From assembly GCA_002691085.1 (NCBI GenBank), contig NZGX01000006.1:1-12585 (forward strand): a DNA stretch of 12,585 nt, read 5' to 3'. Source of the DNA: Rhodospirillaceae bacterium (GTDB lineage Bacteria > Pseudomonadota > Alphaproteobacteria > Rhodospirillales > Rhodospirillaceae). A program made the translations under genes and the position numbers. Under the pieces are notes generated by a model. The model saw nothing but the letters and a program-made list of their open reading frames with translations, had not been told where the DNA came from and did no database searches. Positions 6,881 to 12,585 of the stretch are shown piece after piece (the stretch's first letter is position 1; each line of letters begins with the position of its first letter).

Positions 6881-8947
6881 CTAACCTTCAATTTTTGAAA
6901 AATCAGCCACCTTACCAATTATTTTTCCGACTCGGGCTAGTAAGCATAAGTTTGAGATTCTAATTTTTTCATCACTATCATTAACTACAACATTATCTAG
7001 GAAATTATTCACTGGTACCTTTAATACCTCAAGACACTGAAGAGCTTTTTCAAAATTATGTGATTTAAGAACAGTGTTTAATTGTGGTTCTAAGCTTTCT
7101 AAAACTGAGTAAAGAGAAGTTGCTTGGTTATTATTATAGGTCTCCATATTAGCATGAGAAAAATAATCAACTTTATCCTTTTTACTCTCTATCCTTACAA
7201 TATTTACGGCTCTTCGATAAAAGCTTAATAAATTAGCACCATCATTTGACTCTAAAAAACTTTTAAGAGCAAAAACCCGACTATAGGTCTCAAAAATATC
7301 ATCACATGATAAAAAGGCTGCATTTATTGTACCGGCAGTAACACCCTTATCTTTTAAAAAGACCCTTAACCTCTCCTCAAAAAAAGCTAAAGTTAGTTTA
7401 ATTAATTCTTTTTCTTCTAAAGCTAAGTTATCTTTATATGTTTTGCGGGACTCTTTAATTAGATCGTCTAATTTTATACTAATTTTATTTTCAATTATAA
7501 TCCTAATAATACCCAAGCTACTTCTTCTTAAGGCAAAAGGATCTTTAGATCCGGATGGAAATTGAGAAATACCAAAGAAGCCTACAATGGTATCAATTTT
7601 GTCAGCAATTGCTAAACAAATACTTATTGGTTTAGACGGAGAAAAATCTGAAGGACCTAAAGGAGAATAATGATCCTTTATTGCATTACAAACATTCTCG
7701 TTTTCACCATCATTCTTTGCATAATAATATCCCATTATACCTTGCAAATCAGGAAATTCTCCAACAACACCAGAAAGTAAATCAGACTTAGATAAGTACG
7801 CTGCTCTTTTAGCATCATCAGGGTTTGAGTTAGTTACAAAATTTGAAATAACATAGGAAAGGGTTTCAATTCGTTTTACTTTATCAAAAAGACTCCCAAG
7901 TTTTGAGTGAAAAATTCTATTTTTTAGAGCTTTAACTCTTGAATCAAGAGTTATTTTCTTGTCTTGTTGCCAAAAGAACTTAGCATCTGACAAACGTGCT
8001 CTCAAAACACGGTTGTTTCCTTTTATAACTTCTATTCCAGAGTCCTTAGTCTCTAAATTCGAGACAATAATATAATTTGTAGATAAAGACCTATCCTTAT
8101 TATACAAGGATACATACCTTTGATGCTTTCTCATTGCTGAAGATAATATTTCTTTTGGTACATCCATAAAACTTTCATCAATCTCGCCTAAATAAACAAT
8201 AGGCCACTCCACCAAACCAACTAATTCATTCATTAACTTTTGATCATTATCAACTTCTAAATTTTTATTTTTTAAAATTTTATCTATCTGTTTAGAAATT
8301 ATTTCATACCTTTGTTGATCATCAATAATAACTTTAGACTCATATAATTTCTTTGTATATTCGCTAAAGTTCTTGACTGTTATTTCAGAAGAAGAAAAGA
8401 ATCTATGCCCATATGTTTTATTTGATGAAACAAAACCAGAAAAATTTATAGGTATAACTTTATTGTTATAAATTGCTAAAATATTTGACAGGGGCCTAAC
8501 CCATCTTAGGTTTCCCTCACCCCATTTCATAGATTTGGGCCATGGAAAACTTTTTAATACATATATAATTGTATCTTCTATAATTTTTTTTGTAGGCAGT
8601 CCCTCAATTTTACGAACTAAGAAATAGAATTTTCCTTTATCTAGCTCTCTTATTTCTAATTTACTAATGTCCCTAACTTTGTTGGTCTTGAGAAAACCAT
8701 CAATTGCTTTTTGAGGAGAGTCAACTCTAGGGCCTTTTTTTTCTTCTATACTAGTTTTTTGAAATTCCGGTAAGTCTTCAGCAATTAATGTTAATCTCCT
8801 TGGCCCAACCATTGACTCAAGAGTATATCCTTCAAGATTTGCACTCTTAAAAGCCTTCTCAAAAATATTAGTTATGTCTTTCTTAGCCTTTATTTGCATA
8901 ACTGCAGGTATTTCTTCAGAAAGGAATTCAATTAAGAGTTCAGGCAT
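6881..8947 (-). CDS. glyS: Glycyl-tRNA synthetase beta subunit
   Basis: The beta chain of the bacterial alpha2beta2 glycyl-tRNA synthetase provides tRNA recognition and binding, while the alpha chain carries the aminoacylation site. Family landmarks run the full length: MPELLIEFLSEEIPA at the start, MVGPRRLTL, KGPRVDSPQKAIDGFLK, KSMKWGEGNLRWVRPL, SSAMRKHQRYVSL, RVLRARLSDAKFFW, SGVVGEFPDLQGIMGYYYA and GSKDPFALRR, then a C-terminal helical DALR-type anticodon-binding domain. An ATG at 8965 would add six residues (MRRASK). The ATG at 8947 gives the standard N-terminus and an 8-base overlap with the glyQ stop, typical of translational coupling, so I chose 8947 (688 residues, a normal length). It forms an operon with glyQ upstream, and ppdK follows after a 184-base gap with its own regulatory region. 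Confidence 0.97.
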   Translation of the reverse strand: MPELLIEFLSEEIPAVMQIKAKKDITNIFEKAFKSANLEGYTLESMVGPRRLTLIAEDLPEFQKTSIEEKKGPRVDSPQKAIDGFLKTNKVRDISKLEIRELDKGKFYFLVRKIEGLPTKKIIEDTIIYVLKSFPWPKSMKWGEGNLRWVRPLSNILAIYNNKVIPINFSGFVSSNKTYGHRFFSSSEITVKNFSEYTKKLYESKVIIDDQQRYEIISKQIDKILKNKNLEVDNDQKLMNELVGLVEWPIVYLGEIDESFMDVPKEILSSAMRKHQRYVSLYNKDRSLSTNYIIVSNLETKDSGIEVIKGNNRVLRARLSDAKFFWQQDKKITLDSRVKALKNRIFHSKLGSLFDKVKRIETLSYVISNFVTNSNPDDAKRAAYLSKSDLLSGVVGEFPDLQGIMGYYYAKNDGENENVCNAIKDHYSPLGPSDFSPSKPISICLAIADKIDTIVGFFGISQFPSGSKDPFALRRSSLGIIRIIIENKISIKLDDLIKESRKTYKDNLALEEKELIKLTLAFFEERLRVFLKDKGVTAGTINAAFLSCDDIFETYSRVFALKSFLESNDGANLLSFYRRAVNIVRIESKKDKVDYFSHANMETYNNNQATSLYSVLESLEPQLNTVLKSHNFEKALQCLEVLKVPVNNFLDNVVVNDSDEKIRISNLCLLARVGKIIGKVADFSKIEG

Positions 8948-9821
8948 TTTTGAGGCTCTTCTCATCTAAATTCTCGCTCTCAACCCATTGTAAACAACAA
9001 GACTTTGCAAGGTTTCTAATCCTTGAAATATAGGCAGCCCTCTCTGTAACACTTATAACTCCTCTTGCATCAAGAAGGTTAAATAGGTGACTTGCCTTAA
9101 TGCAATGGTCATATGCTGGTAATGTAATTTTTCTGGAAAGGAGGTGTAAACATTCGTTTTCATAATTCGTAAAATGATTAAGTAATAATTCAGTGTTTGC
9201 ATATTCAAAATTAAATGCTGAATTTTCTTTTTCAGACCTTAGGAAAACTTCTCCATATCTCACACCCTCTTTATTAAATTTAAGGTCATAAACATTTTCT
9301 ACCCCCTGAATATACATGGCTAATCTCTCCAAGCCATATGTCAATTCAACTGAAACAGGGCTACAATCTATCCCACCTATTTGTTGAAAATAAGTAAACT
9401 GAGTAACTTCCATTCCATTACACCAGACCTCCCATCCTAGACCCCAAGCACCTAAGGTAGGACTCTCCCAGTCATCTTCAACAAATCTTATATCATTTAA
9501 ATGTTTATCTATACCTATCTCGTAGAGACTTTCTAAATATAAATCCTGAGAGTCATTTGGGGATGGCTTTAAGAGTACTTGAAACTGATAATAATGCTGA
9601 AGTCTATTTGGGTTTTCTCCGTACCTACCATCAGTAGGTCTTCTACATGGTTGAACGTAAGCAACTTTCCAAGGTTTCTTTCCTAATGCCTTTAAAGTTG
9701 TGGCAGGATGAAAAGTACCAGCACCCATCTCGATATCATATGGTTGGAGAATCACACACCCTTGCCTGGACCAAAAGTGTTGTAATTTAAAAATTAAATC
9801 CTGAAAATATAGGTCAGACAT
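8940..9821 (-). CDS. glyQ: Glycyl-tRNA synthetase alpha subunit
   Basis: The 293-residue class II aminoacyl-tRNA synthetase subunit carries the catalytic core that activates glycine with ATP and charges tRNA-Gly together with GlyS. It begins FQDLIFKLQHFWSRQGCVI and LQPYDIEMGAGTFHPAT, followed by the very conserved YVQPCRRPTDGRYGENPNR and LQHYYQFQVLLKPSP. Further landmarks are GWEVWCNGMEVTQFTYFQQ and LTYGLERLAMYIQG, and the C-terminal helices with RAAYISRIRNLAKSC. The length and ATG start at 9821 agree with the family. Only a weak GTGG lies upstream as a ribosome site. The stop overlaps the preferred glyS start by 8 bases, ensuring paired synthesis of the two chains. A gene for a small zinc-ribbon membrane protein and an S49 peptidase gene precede it on the same strand. 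Confidence 0.98.
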   Translation of the reverse strand: MSDLYFQDLIFKLQHFWSRQGCVILQPYDIEMGAGTFHPATTLKALGKKPWKVAYVQPCRRPTDGRYGENPNRLQHYYQFQVLLKPSPNDSQDLYLESLYEIGIDKHLNDIRFVEDDWESPTLGAWGLGWEVWCNGMEVTQFTYFQQIGGIDCSPVSVELTYGLERLAMYIQGVENVYDLKFNKEGVRYGEVFLRSEKENSAFNFEYANTELLLNHFTNYENECLHLLSRKITLPAYDHCIKASHLFNLLDARGVISVTERAAYISRIRNLAKSCCLQWVESENLDEKSLKNA

Positions 9822-9843
9822 ATATAATTACCACTATATAGAT

Positions 9844-9886
9844 AAAAAAATTAAATTTTAATTAAGGTTTAGTACTTGCATAACCT
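9844..9886 (-). other. Tandem dyads with a T run between the small frame and glyQ
   Basis: On the minus strand AGGTTA (9886-9881) can pair with TAACCT made from 9871-9865 with one bulged A, around the loop TGCAAGTAC. A second dyad made only of A/T (AATTAAA / TTTAATT, 9863-9849) runs directly into T residues to 9844. It could be an intrinsic terminator or attenuator between the upstream genes and glyQ. Because the second stem has no G-C pair it may be only compositional. Confidence 0.22.
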
Positions 9887-9941
9887 ACTTTAATAAATGA
9901 AAAAATAAGAGTCCAAAAAAAACTTTAACAGTTAGAATCAT
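9885..9941 (-). CDS. Possible 18-codon leader peptide before glyQ (speculative)
   Basis: In the 140-base gap before glyQ the minus strand has a good Shine-Dalgarno (AAGGA, 9951-9947) five bases before an ATG at 9941. The 18-codon frame encodes MILTVKVFFGLLFFHLLK. The peptide is hydrophobic, with four Phe and five Leu codons but only one Gly. It is followed at once by a bulged stem-loop (9865-9886), an A/T-only dyad (9849-9863) and a T run (9844-9850). The layout resembles an attenuator leader, as before pheST in enterics. However, the lack of glycine codons argues against glycine sensing, and F/L-rich chance frames are expected in AT-rich DNA. Low confidence. Confidence 0.2.
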   Translation of the reverse strand: MILTVKVFFGLLFFHLLK

Positions 9942-9961
9942 AATAATCCTTAATTTTCCTA

Positions 9962-10171
9962 CTAAAATGAGGAAGTTCTACATTCATGGTTTGAAAGTGT
10001 TCTATAATACTCTCCGCAATCAGGACATTTAAATAGATCACATTCATTAACTGATTCCTCTGAAGAGCTTGAAATATCTTTCTTTATATAAGTAAATTTC
10101 CTTAAAGCATAAAAAATAAATATAGCCAAAAAAATGATTAATATAAGCTCAGATAAACTTAAGCTAAACAT
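9962..10171 (-). CDS. Small membrane-anchored zinc-ribbon protein
   Basis: The 69-residue protein has one hydrophobic segment at about residues 7-24 (SELILIIFLAIFIFYALR) followed by positive charges (RKFTYIKK). The segment should be a membrane anchor with the rest in the cytoplasm. After a serine/glutamate-rich linker comes a compact Cys/His cluster, CPDCGEYYRTLSNHEC, with Cys49, Cys52, His62 and Cys64 as probable zinc ligands and Cys44 just before. This overall plan resembles short PP0621-type proteins found near peptidase genes, but I cannot confirm membership. The start at 10171 has an AGGT Shine-Dalgarno that overlaps the stop codon of the S49 peptidase nine bases upstream, so the two are translationally coupled. 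Its conserved place beside the peptidase suggests a shared envelope role; the function is unknown. Confidence 0.75.
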   Translation of the reverse strand: MFSLSLSELILIIFLAIFIFYALRKFTYIKKDISSSSEESVNECDLFKCPDCGEYYRTLSNHECRTSSF

Positions 10172-10180
10172 TGGATGTAC

Positions 10181-11053
10181 CTAGAAATTGTATCTGGACC
10201 ACATCAATCTCTCTTCAATAGAGGATAAAAATTCATTAATAATTCTTGCTTCTTTTGATGGCACAGTATTAGTTCCTGATAATGTCTTCTGTATCCAACC
10301 GGATTTCAAAGGTATTTCAATAAATTTTGTCTTTAATCCATATTTCTCCTGCATCACTGAACGCATCTCACCAATCTCATCCACAAGACCAACTTCCTTA
10401 GCCTGATTCCCAGTCCAGATGTCACCATTAAATAGATTCTCATCCGTATCGTTAAGCTTGTCTTTTCTTCTCTCTTTTACAAATTCTCTAAAAGACTGAT
10501 GAATATCTTCTTGCAATGTTAGCAATCGCTCTACATGTTCAGGGTCCTCTGGTCTAAAAGGATCTAGCATACTCTTGTTTCTGCCTTGTGCATAAATTCT
10601 TCTTTCAACACCAATTTTATCAATAAGCTGATTGAAGCCAAATGATGCAGAAATAACACCTATTGATCCAACTATTGACATCGAGCTAACATAAATCTCA
10701 TCTGCTGAGCATGCTAACCAATATCCTCCAGACGCTGCAAGGTCCTCTACAAATGAAAAGACAGGAATGCCCTTTTCTTCTGATAGTTGCTGGATACGCC
10801 TTGAAATCATTTCAGATTGAACAGGTGATCCCCCTGGAGAGTTTATCTTTAGAACAACTGCATCTACACCTCTTTTGTTAAAAGCCCTCTTGAGAGATGA
10901 CTCTAAATCATTCAAGTTTATACCTTTTCTTCCGAAACCTACTGAGCCAATTACCCCATTAAGATTAATAACAGAAACAATGGGGTCACCTTTTCTAACA
11001 ATTGGACTAAATATCCAACTTGCGAAATCATTTATTTTTTCAATTAGAGACAT
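10181..11053 (-). CDS. sppA: S49-family serine peptidase (SppA/SohB-like)
   Basis: The 290-residue protein has the S49 (ClpP-crotonase fold) landmarks. These are AVVLKINSPGGSPVQSEMI with the oxyanion-region SPGG, the nucleophile motif DLAASGGYWLACSADEIY with Ser108, SIVGSIGVI, and GRNKSMLDPFRPED with the general base Lys160. The Ser/Lys dyad is therefore intact. It is the short, single-domain form (E. coli SppA is about 618 residues). No signal peptide or clear membrane segment is visible at the N-terminus, so it may be cytoplasmic or peripheral. Family members degrade cleaved signal peptides and membrane-protein fragments. It overlaps functionally with the downstream zinc-ribbon membrane protein, to which it is coupled by a nine-base gap. 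The start at 11053 is preceded only by a weak ribosome site. The gene is divergent from the hydrolase to its right across 202 AT-rich bases. Confidence 0.93.
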   Translation of the reverse strand: MSLIEKINDFASWIFSPIVRKGDPIVSVINLNGVIGSVGFGRKGINLNDLESSLKRAFNKRGVDAVVLKINSPGGSPVQSEMISRRIQQLSEEKGIPVFSFVEDLAASGGYWLACSADEIYVSSMSIVGSIGVISASFGFNQLIDKIGVERRIYAQGRNKSMLDPFRPEDPEHVERLLTLQEDIHQSFREFVKERRKDKLNDTDENLFNGDIWTGNQAKEVGLVDEIGEMRSVMQEKYGLKTKFIEIPLKSGWIQKTLSGTNTVPSKEARIINEFLSSIEERLMWSRYNF

Positions 11054-11184
11054 TATTCATCACTTTTATATTTGTTATCATATTTTATATTTGATTTAAT
11101 ATAAGATATATATTTCTTTAAGTCTTAACTAATTAATTTATAATCATTAAATCTAACGGAAATTAATAGATTATTACCTCTCAA

Positions 11185-11215
11185 TTGTATATCAAAAGTA
11201 TTTTTTTTTTATAAT
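11185..11215 (+). promoter_or_regulatory. Candidate promoter for the alpha/beta hydrolase
   Basis: A perfect -10 TATAAT stands at 11210-11215, with a weak -35 TTGTAT at 11185-11190 (19-base spacer filled by a T tract). Transcription would start near 11222, about 34 bases before the GTG. The GGTGG at 11241-11245 is a plausible Shine-Dalgarno. The rest of this 202-base divergent gap shows only A/T-rich sequence. Confidence 0.4.
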
Positions 11216-11255
11216 GTTATTTAATTAATCTTAATTATATGGTGGAAAATTAACT

Positions 11256-12110
11256 GTGGAAAAAGCGGTAAATCAATTTATTAACGGCCAATCTGGAAAA
11301 ATATCAGTAAGGTCCAAGGGAATAGAAAACTCCAAAAGCAATGATATTATCGTCATGGTTCAAGGAGCAAACATCTCAGGTCAACTTGGCTTTGATTTTT
11401 CTTTTCCAAAAGGGAAAGACTATTCATTTATGGATGCGATGGTCTCAGAAGGTATTGGTGCTATTACTTTTTCTATAAGAGGTTATGCTGAATCAGAATT
11501 GTCGGGAAGTCCGCTTGAGGTTCAAACAGATCAAGCCATAGAAGATCTGGTGTCTGTAGTTGAATGGCTTAGAACAAAAGAAAATTATAGAATCAATCTT
11601 TTGGGATGGTCCTGGGGGGGGAGAATTGTTGGCAGATATGCCGAAAAAAATTCCGATAAAATACATAAATTAATATTATTGGATCCAGCACTAGGAGGGG
11701 GGCAACTTATCCTCCCTGCACCAAAAGAAGAATGGTGGAACAATACTTACAATTACTATTTTAATCGCCTAGAAGATGAATTTACAGAATTAGATGCAAG
11801 AAAGGCTTTAGCAAAACAAGCTGAGACAAATGAGCCGAAATCGCCCAATGGGATTAGACAAGAAAATGCTTTAGGAAGTATTCCTGTAGAACCAAAAAGA
11901 ATAAAGAATTCAACACTTATGTTATATGGTTCTAGCGCAGGTGCTCAAGATTATATGAAAGGGAGCTCACCTAGGACTGAATTCTTTGAAAAACTTGATG
12001 TTAATAGTAAATCATTATCGGTTATTTCTGGAGGTGGAGATTATGCGCATCTTCAAGATCCGAGACAAGAAATCCATAAAATAGTTGCTGATTTTACAAC
12101 ACAAACTTAA
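11256..12110 (+). CDS. Alpha/beta hydrolase of unknown substrate
   Basis: The 284-residue protein has the alpha/beta-hydrolase order. A first strand (IIVMVQGANI) and an oxyanion-like region come first. FSIRGYAESEL follows, then the nucleophile elbow GWSWGG with Ser119, then LILLDPALGGG. A late strand (TLMLYGSSAGAQDYM) has Asp232 as possible acid, and a C-terminal GGDYAHLQDP provides His265. The Ser-Asp-His triad is therefore likely complete. An inserted lid of about 60 residues lies between LLDPAL and the last strand. No signal peptide is visible, so it is probably cytoplasmic. The start is GTG, with GGTGG about ten bases upstream. It lies 78 bases before flagellin on the same strand, but flagellin has its own promoter-like signals, so a functional link is doubtful. 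The substrate cannot be predicted. A run of eight G residues (11614-11621) encodes the WGG of the nucleophile elbow, unusual in this AT-rich gene. Confidence 0.85.
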   Translation: MEKAVNQFINGQSGKISVRSKGIENSKSNDIIVMVQGANISGQLGFDFSFPKGKDYSFMDAMVSEGIGAITFSIRGYAESELSGSPLEVQTDQAIEDLVSVVEWLRTKENYRINLLGWSWGGRIVGRYAEKNSDKIHKLILLDPALGGGQLILPAPKEEWWNNTYNYYFNRLEDEFTELDARKALAKQAETNEPKSPNGIRQENALGSIPVEPKRIKNSTLMLYGSSAGAQDYMKGSSPRTEFFEKLDVNSKSLSVISGGGDYAHLQDPRQEIHKIVADFTTQT

Positions 12111-12122
12111 ATTATTTCTTCT

Positions 12123-12156
12123 TAAAATATATTAGAAACCTGTCGTATAAAGGTTT
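12123..12156 (+). promoter_or_regulatory. Candidate flagellar (sigma28-like) promoter with overlapping dyad
   Basis: TAAA at 12123-12126 is followed 15 bases later by GTCGTATAA (12142-12150), resembling the sigma28 pattern TAAA-N15-GCCGATAA with mismatches and one extra base. That -10-like stretch is exactly bracketed by an inverted repeat, AAACCT (12136-12141) and AGGTTT (12151-12156), which could be a regulator site. The assignment is tentative. Confidence 0.35.
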
Positions 12157-12176
12157 GGAGAGACTTAATAGGTTAA

Positions 12177-12188
12177 GGTCGGGGGACC
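12177..12188 (+). promoter_or_regulatory. Mini-hairpin holding the flagellin ribosome-binding site
   Basis: GGTC GGGG GACC is a perfect four-base-pair stem with a GGGG loop ending at the base before the ATG. It contains the only purine-rich sequence that could act as Shine-Dalgarno. Folding or protein binding here could gate flagellin translation, but the stem is short. Confidence 0.4.
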
Positions 12189-12536
12189 ATGCCAGTAATT
12201 GCAAGTAATTTAAGTTCATTGTATGGGCTCATGTATCTCAAGCGAGGTGAAAATCTGCTAGAGAAAGCAAGTCAAAGACTATCTTCAGGAAAAAAACTAA
12301 ATAGCGCTGCGGACGATGCCGCTGGTCTCGCTATTGCCACACGCATGACTTCGCAAATTAGAGGCCTGAATATGGCCATTAAAAATAGCAGTGATGGACT
12401 TTCTATGACTTCTACTACTGAAAGTGCTTTAGTTGAAATCAGTAACATGCTTCAGCGTATGCGTGAACTTGCTGTTCAATCTGGTAACGATATCAACTCT
12501 GGTAAGGACCGTACCTATCTTCAGGAAAAAAACTAA
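12189..12536 (+). CDS. fliC: Flagellin, N-terminal part; reading frame broken at a repeat junction
   Basis: Residues 1-112 match the conserved D0/D1 region of bacterial flagellin, the secreted filament subunit: MPVIASNLSSLYG, RLSSGKKLNSAADDAAGLAIATRM, SQIRGLNMAIKNSSDGLSM, TTESALVEISNMLQRMRELAVQ and KDRTYLQ. The segment QRMRELAVQ falls at residues 89-97, the same numbering as Salmonella FliC, and keeps the residues TLR5 recognises. After TYLQE the sequence jumps back into a second copy of an earlier part of the gene (71 bases from 12515 onward equal 12279-12349). The offset of 236 bases is not a multiple of three, so the frame stops at once (EKN, stop). A real flagellin would continue for 150 or more residues and end with a C-terminal D0 helix. 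The break is therefore either a chimeric or assembly junction or a true duplication. ATG 12189 is preceded by a GGGGG-containing hairpin. Confidence 0.85.
   Translation: MPVIASNLSSLYGLMYLKRGENLLEKASQRLSSGKKLNSAADDAAGLAIATRMTSQIRGLNMAIKNSSDGLSMTSTTESALVEISNMLQRMRELAVQSGNDINSGKDRTYLQEKN
12279..12349 (+). repeat. Direct repeat inside flagellin, first copy
   Basis: These 71 bases are identical to 12515-12585. They encode the RLSSGKKLNSAADDAAGLAIATRM region in the proper reading frame. This copy is in its expected place in the gene. Confidence 0.95.
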
Positions 12537-12585
12537 ATAGCGCTGCGGACGATGCCGCTGGTCTCGCTATTGCCACACGCATGAC
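12515..12585 (+). repeat. Direct repeat, second copy, running to the window end
   Basis: This is an exact copy of 12279-12349 at an offset of 236 bases, out of frame with the flagellin and continuing to the last base. The flagellin codons for YLQ and for RLSSG share CTATCTTCAGGA, so the join can be explained by a jump at about 12 bases of shared sequence. Confidence 0.95.

Noticed and set aside
8948..8965. Earlier ATG for glyS at 8965
   Set aside because: It adds MRRASK not seen in the family and lengthens the overlap with glyQ to 26 bases; ATG 8947 gives the standard MPELLIEFLSEEIPA start.
10188..11099. Plus-strand frames opposite the S49 peptidase (10188-10406 and 10875-11099)
   Set aside because: Antisense shadows of a gene whose catalytic Ser and Lys motifs are intact on the other strand.
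11054..11184. Promoter for the S49 peptidase or a small RNA in the divergent gap
   Set aside because: The region is almost pure A/T, with many TATAAA-like words but no -35 with proper spacing that stands out, and no structured RNA was visible.
1..12585. CRISPR arrays, tRNA genes, insertion sequences, toxin-antitoxin or phage modules
   Set aside because: No spaced repeats, cloverleaf-like segments, transposase motifs or terminal inverted repeats were found. The YdaS-like domain is fused to ppdK and has no toxin or phage neighbours, so it is not read as a prophage remnant.

Overview
The window looks like an AT-rich stretch (roughly a third G+C by eye, not computed) of an alphaproteobacterial chromosome, most likely a free-living marine lineage. 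The evidence is the order S49 peptidase - small zinc-ribbon membrane protein - glyQ - glyS - pyruvate phosphate dikinase, which I recall as an alphaproteobacterial arrangement, together with a flagellin, a YgfZ-type protein and strong A/T codon bias. The exact clade is not determined; a low-GC SAR116-like or similar lineage is a guess. Both ends are cut inside genes, and the right end runs into a repeat, so the window may be a whole contig.

Layout. (1) 1-2633, minus strand: a sugar-polymer cluster read right to left, with a GT4-like glycosyltransferase, a second GT4 glycosyltransferase and the N-terminus of an AsnB-type asparagine synthetase. (2) 2634-2749: a compact divergent promoter region. 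It drives the glycosyltransferase leftward, apparently as a leaderless mRNA, and ygfZ rightward. (3) 2750-3652, plus strand: the folate-binding Fe-S/tRNA-modification protein YgfZ. (4) 3793-11053, minus strand: a housekeeping block transcribed as S49 peptidase, zinc-ribbon membrane protein, glyQ, glyS, then ppdK. (5) 11256-12110, plus strand: an alpha/beta hydrolase. (6) 12189 to the end, plus strand: flagellin, broken by a duplicated 71-base segment.

The most interesting feature is ppdK. The encoded enzyme has a full-length dikinase body preceded by about 65-80 extra residues that read as a YdaS/Cro-type helix-turn-helix DNA-binding domain. Directly upstream of the gene lie three exact copies of a 10-base sequence, one inverted, plus a fourth near-copy that together with the inverted copy forms a perfect 14-bp palindrome next to the start codon. 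The simplest reading is an enzyme that carries its own repressor domain and binds its own promoter, a 'trigger enzyme' analogous in logic to PutA. I know of no described PPDK of this kind, but I cannot search databases here.

Secondary points are a dyad and an SD-sequestering mini-hairpin in the flagellin leader, a possible 18-codon leader peptide before glyQ, a G8 tract at the catalytic serine of the hydrolase, and a likely chimeric or assembly junction in flagellin. No gene-free stretch exceeds 300 bases. No tRNA, rRNA, CRISPR array, insertion sequence or attachment site was recognised.
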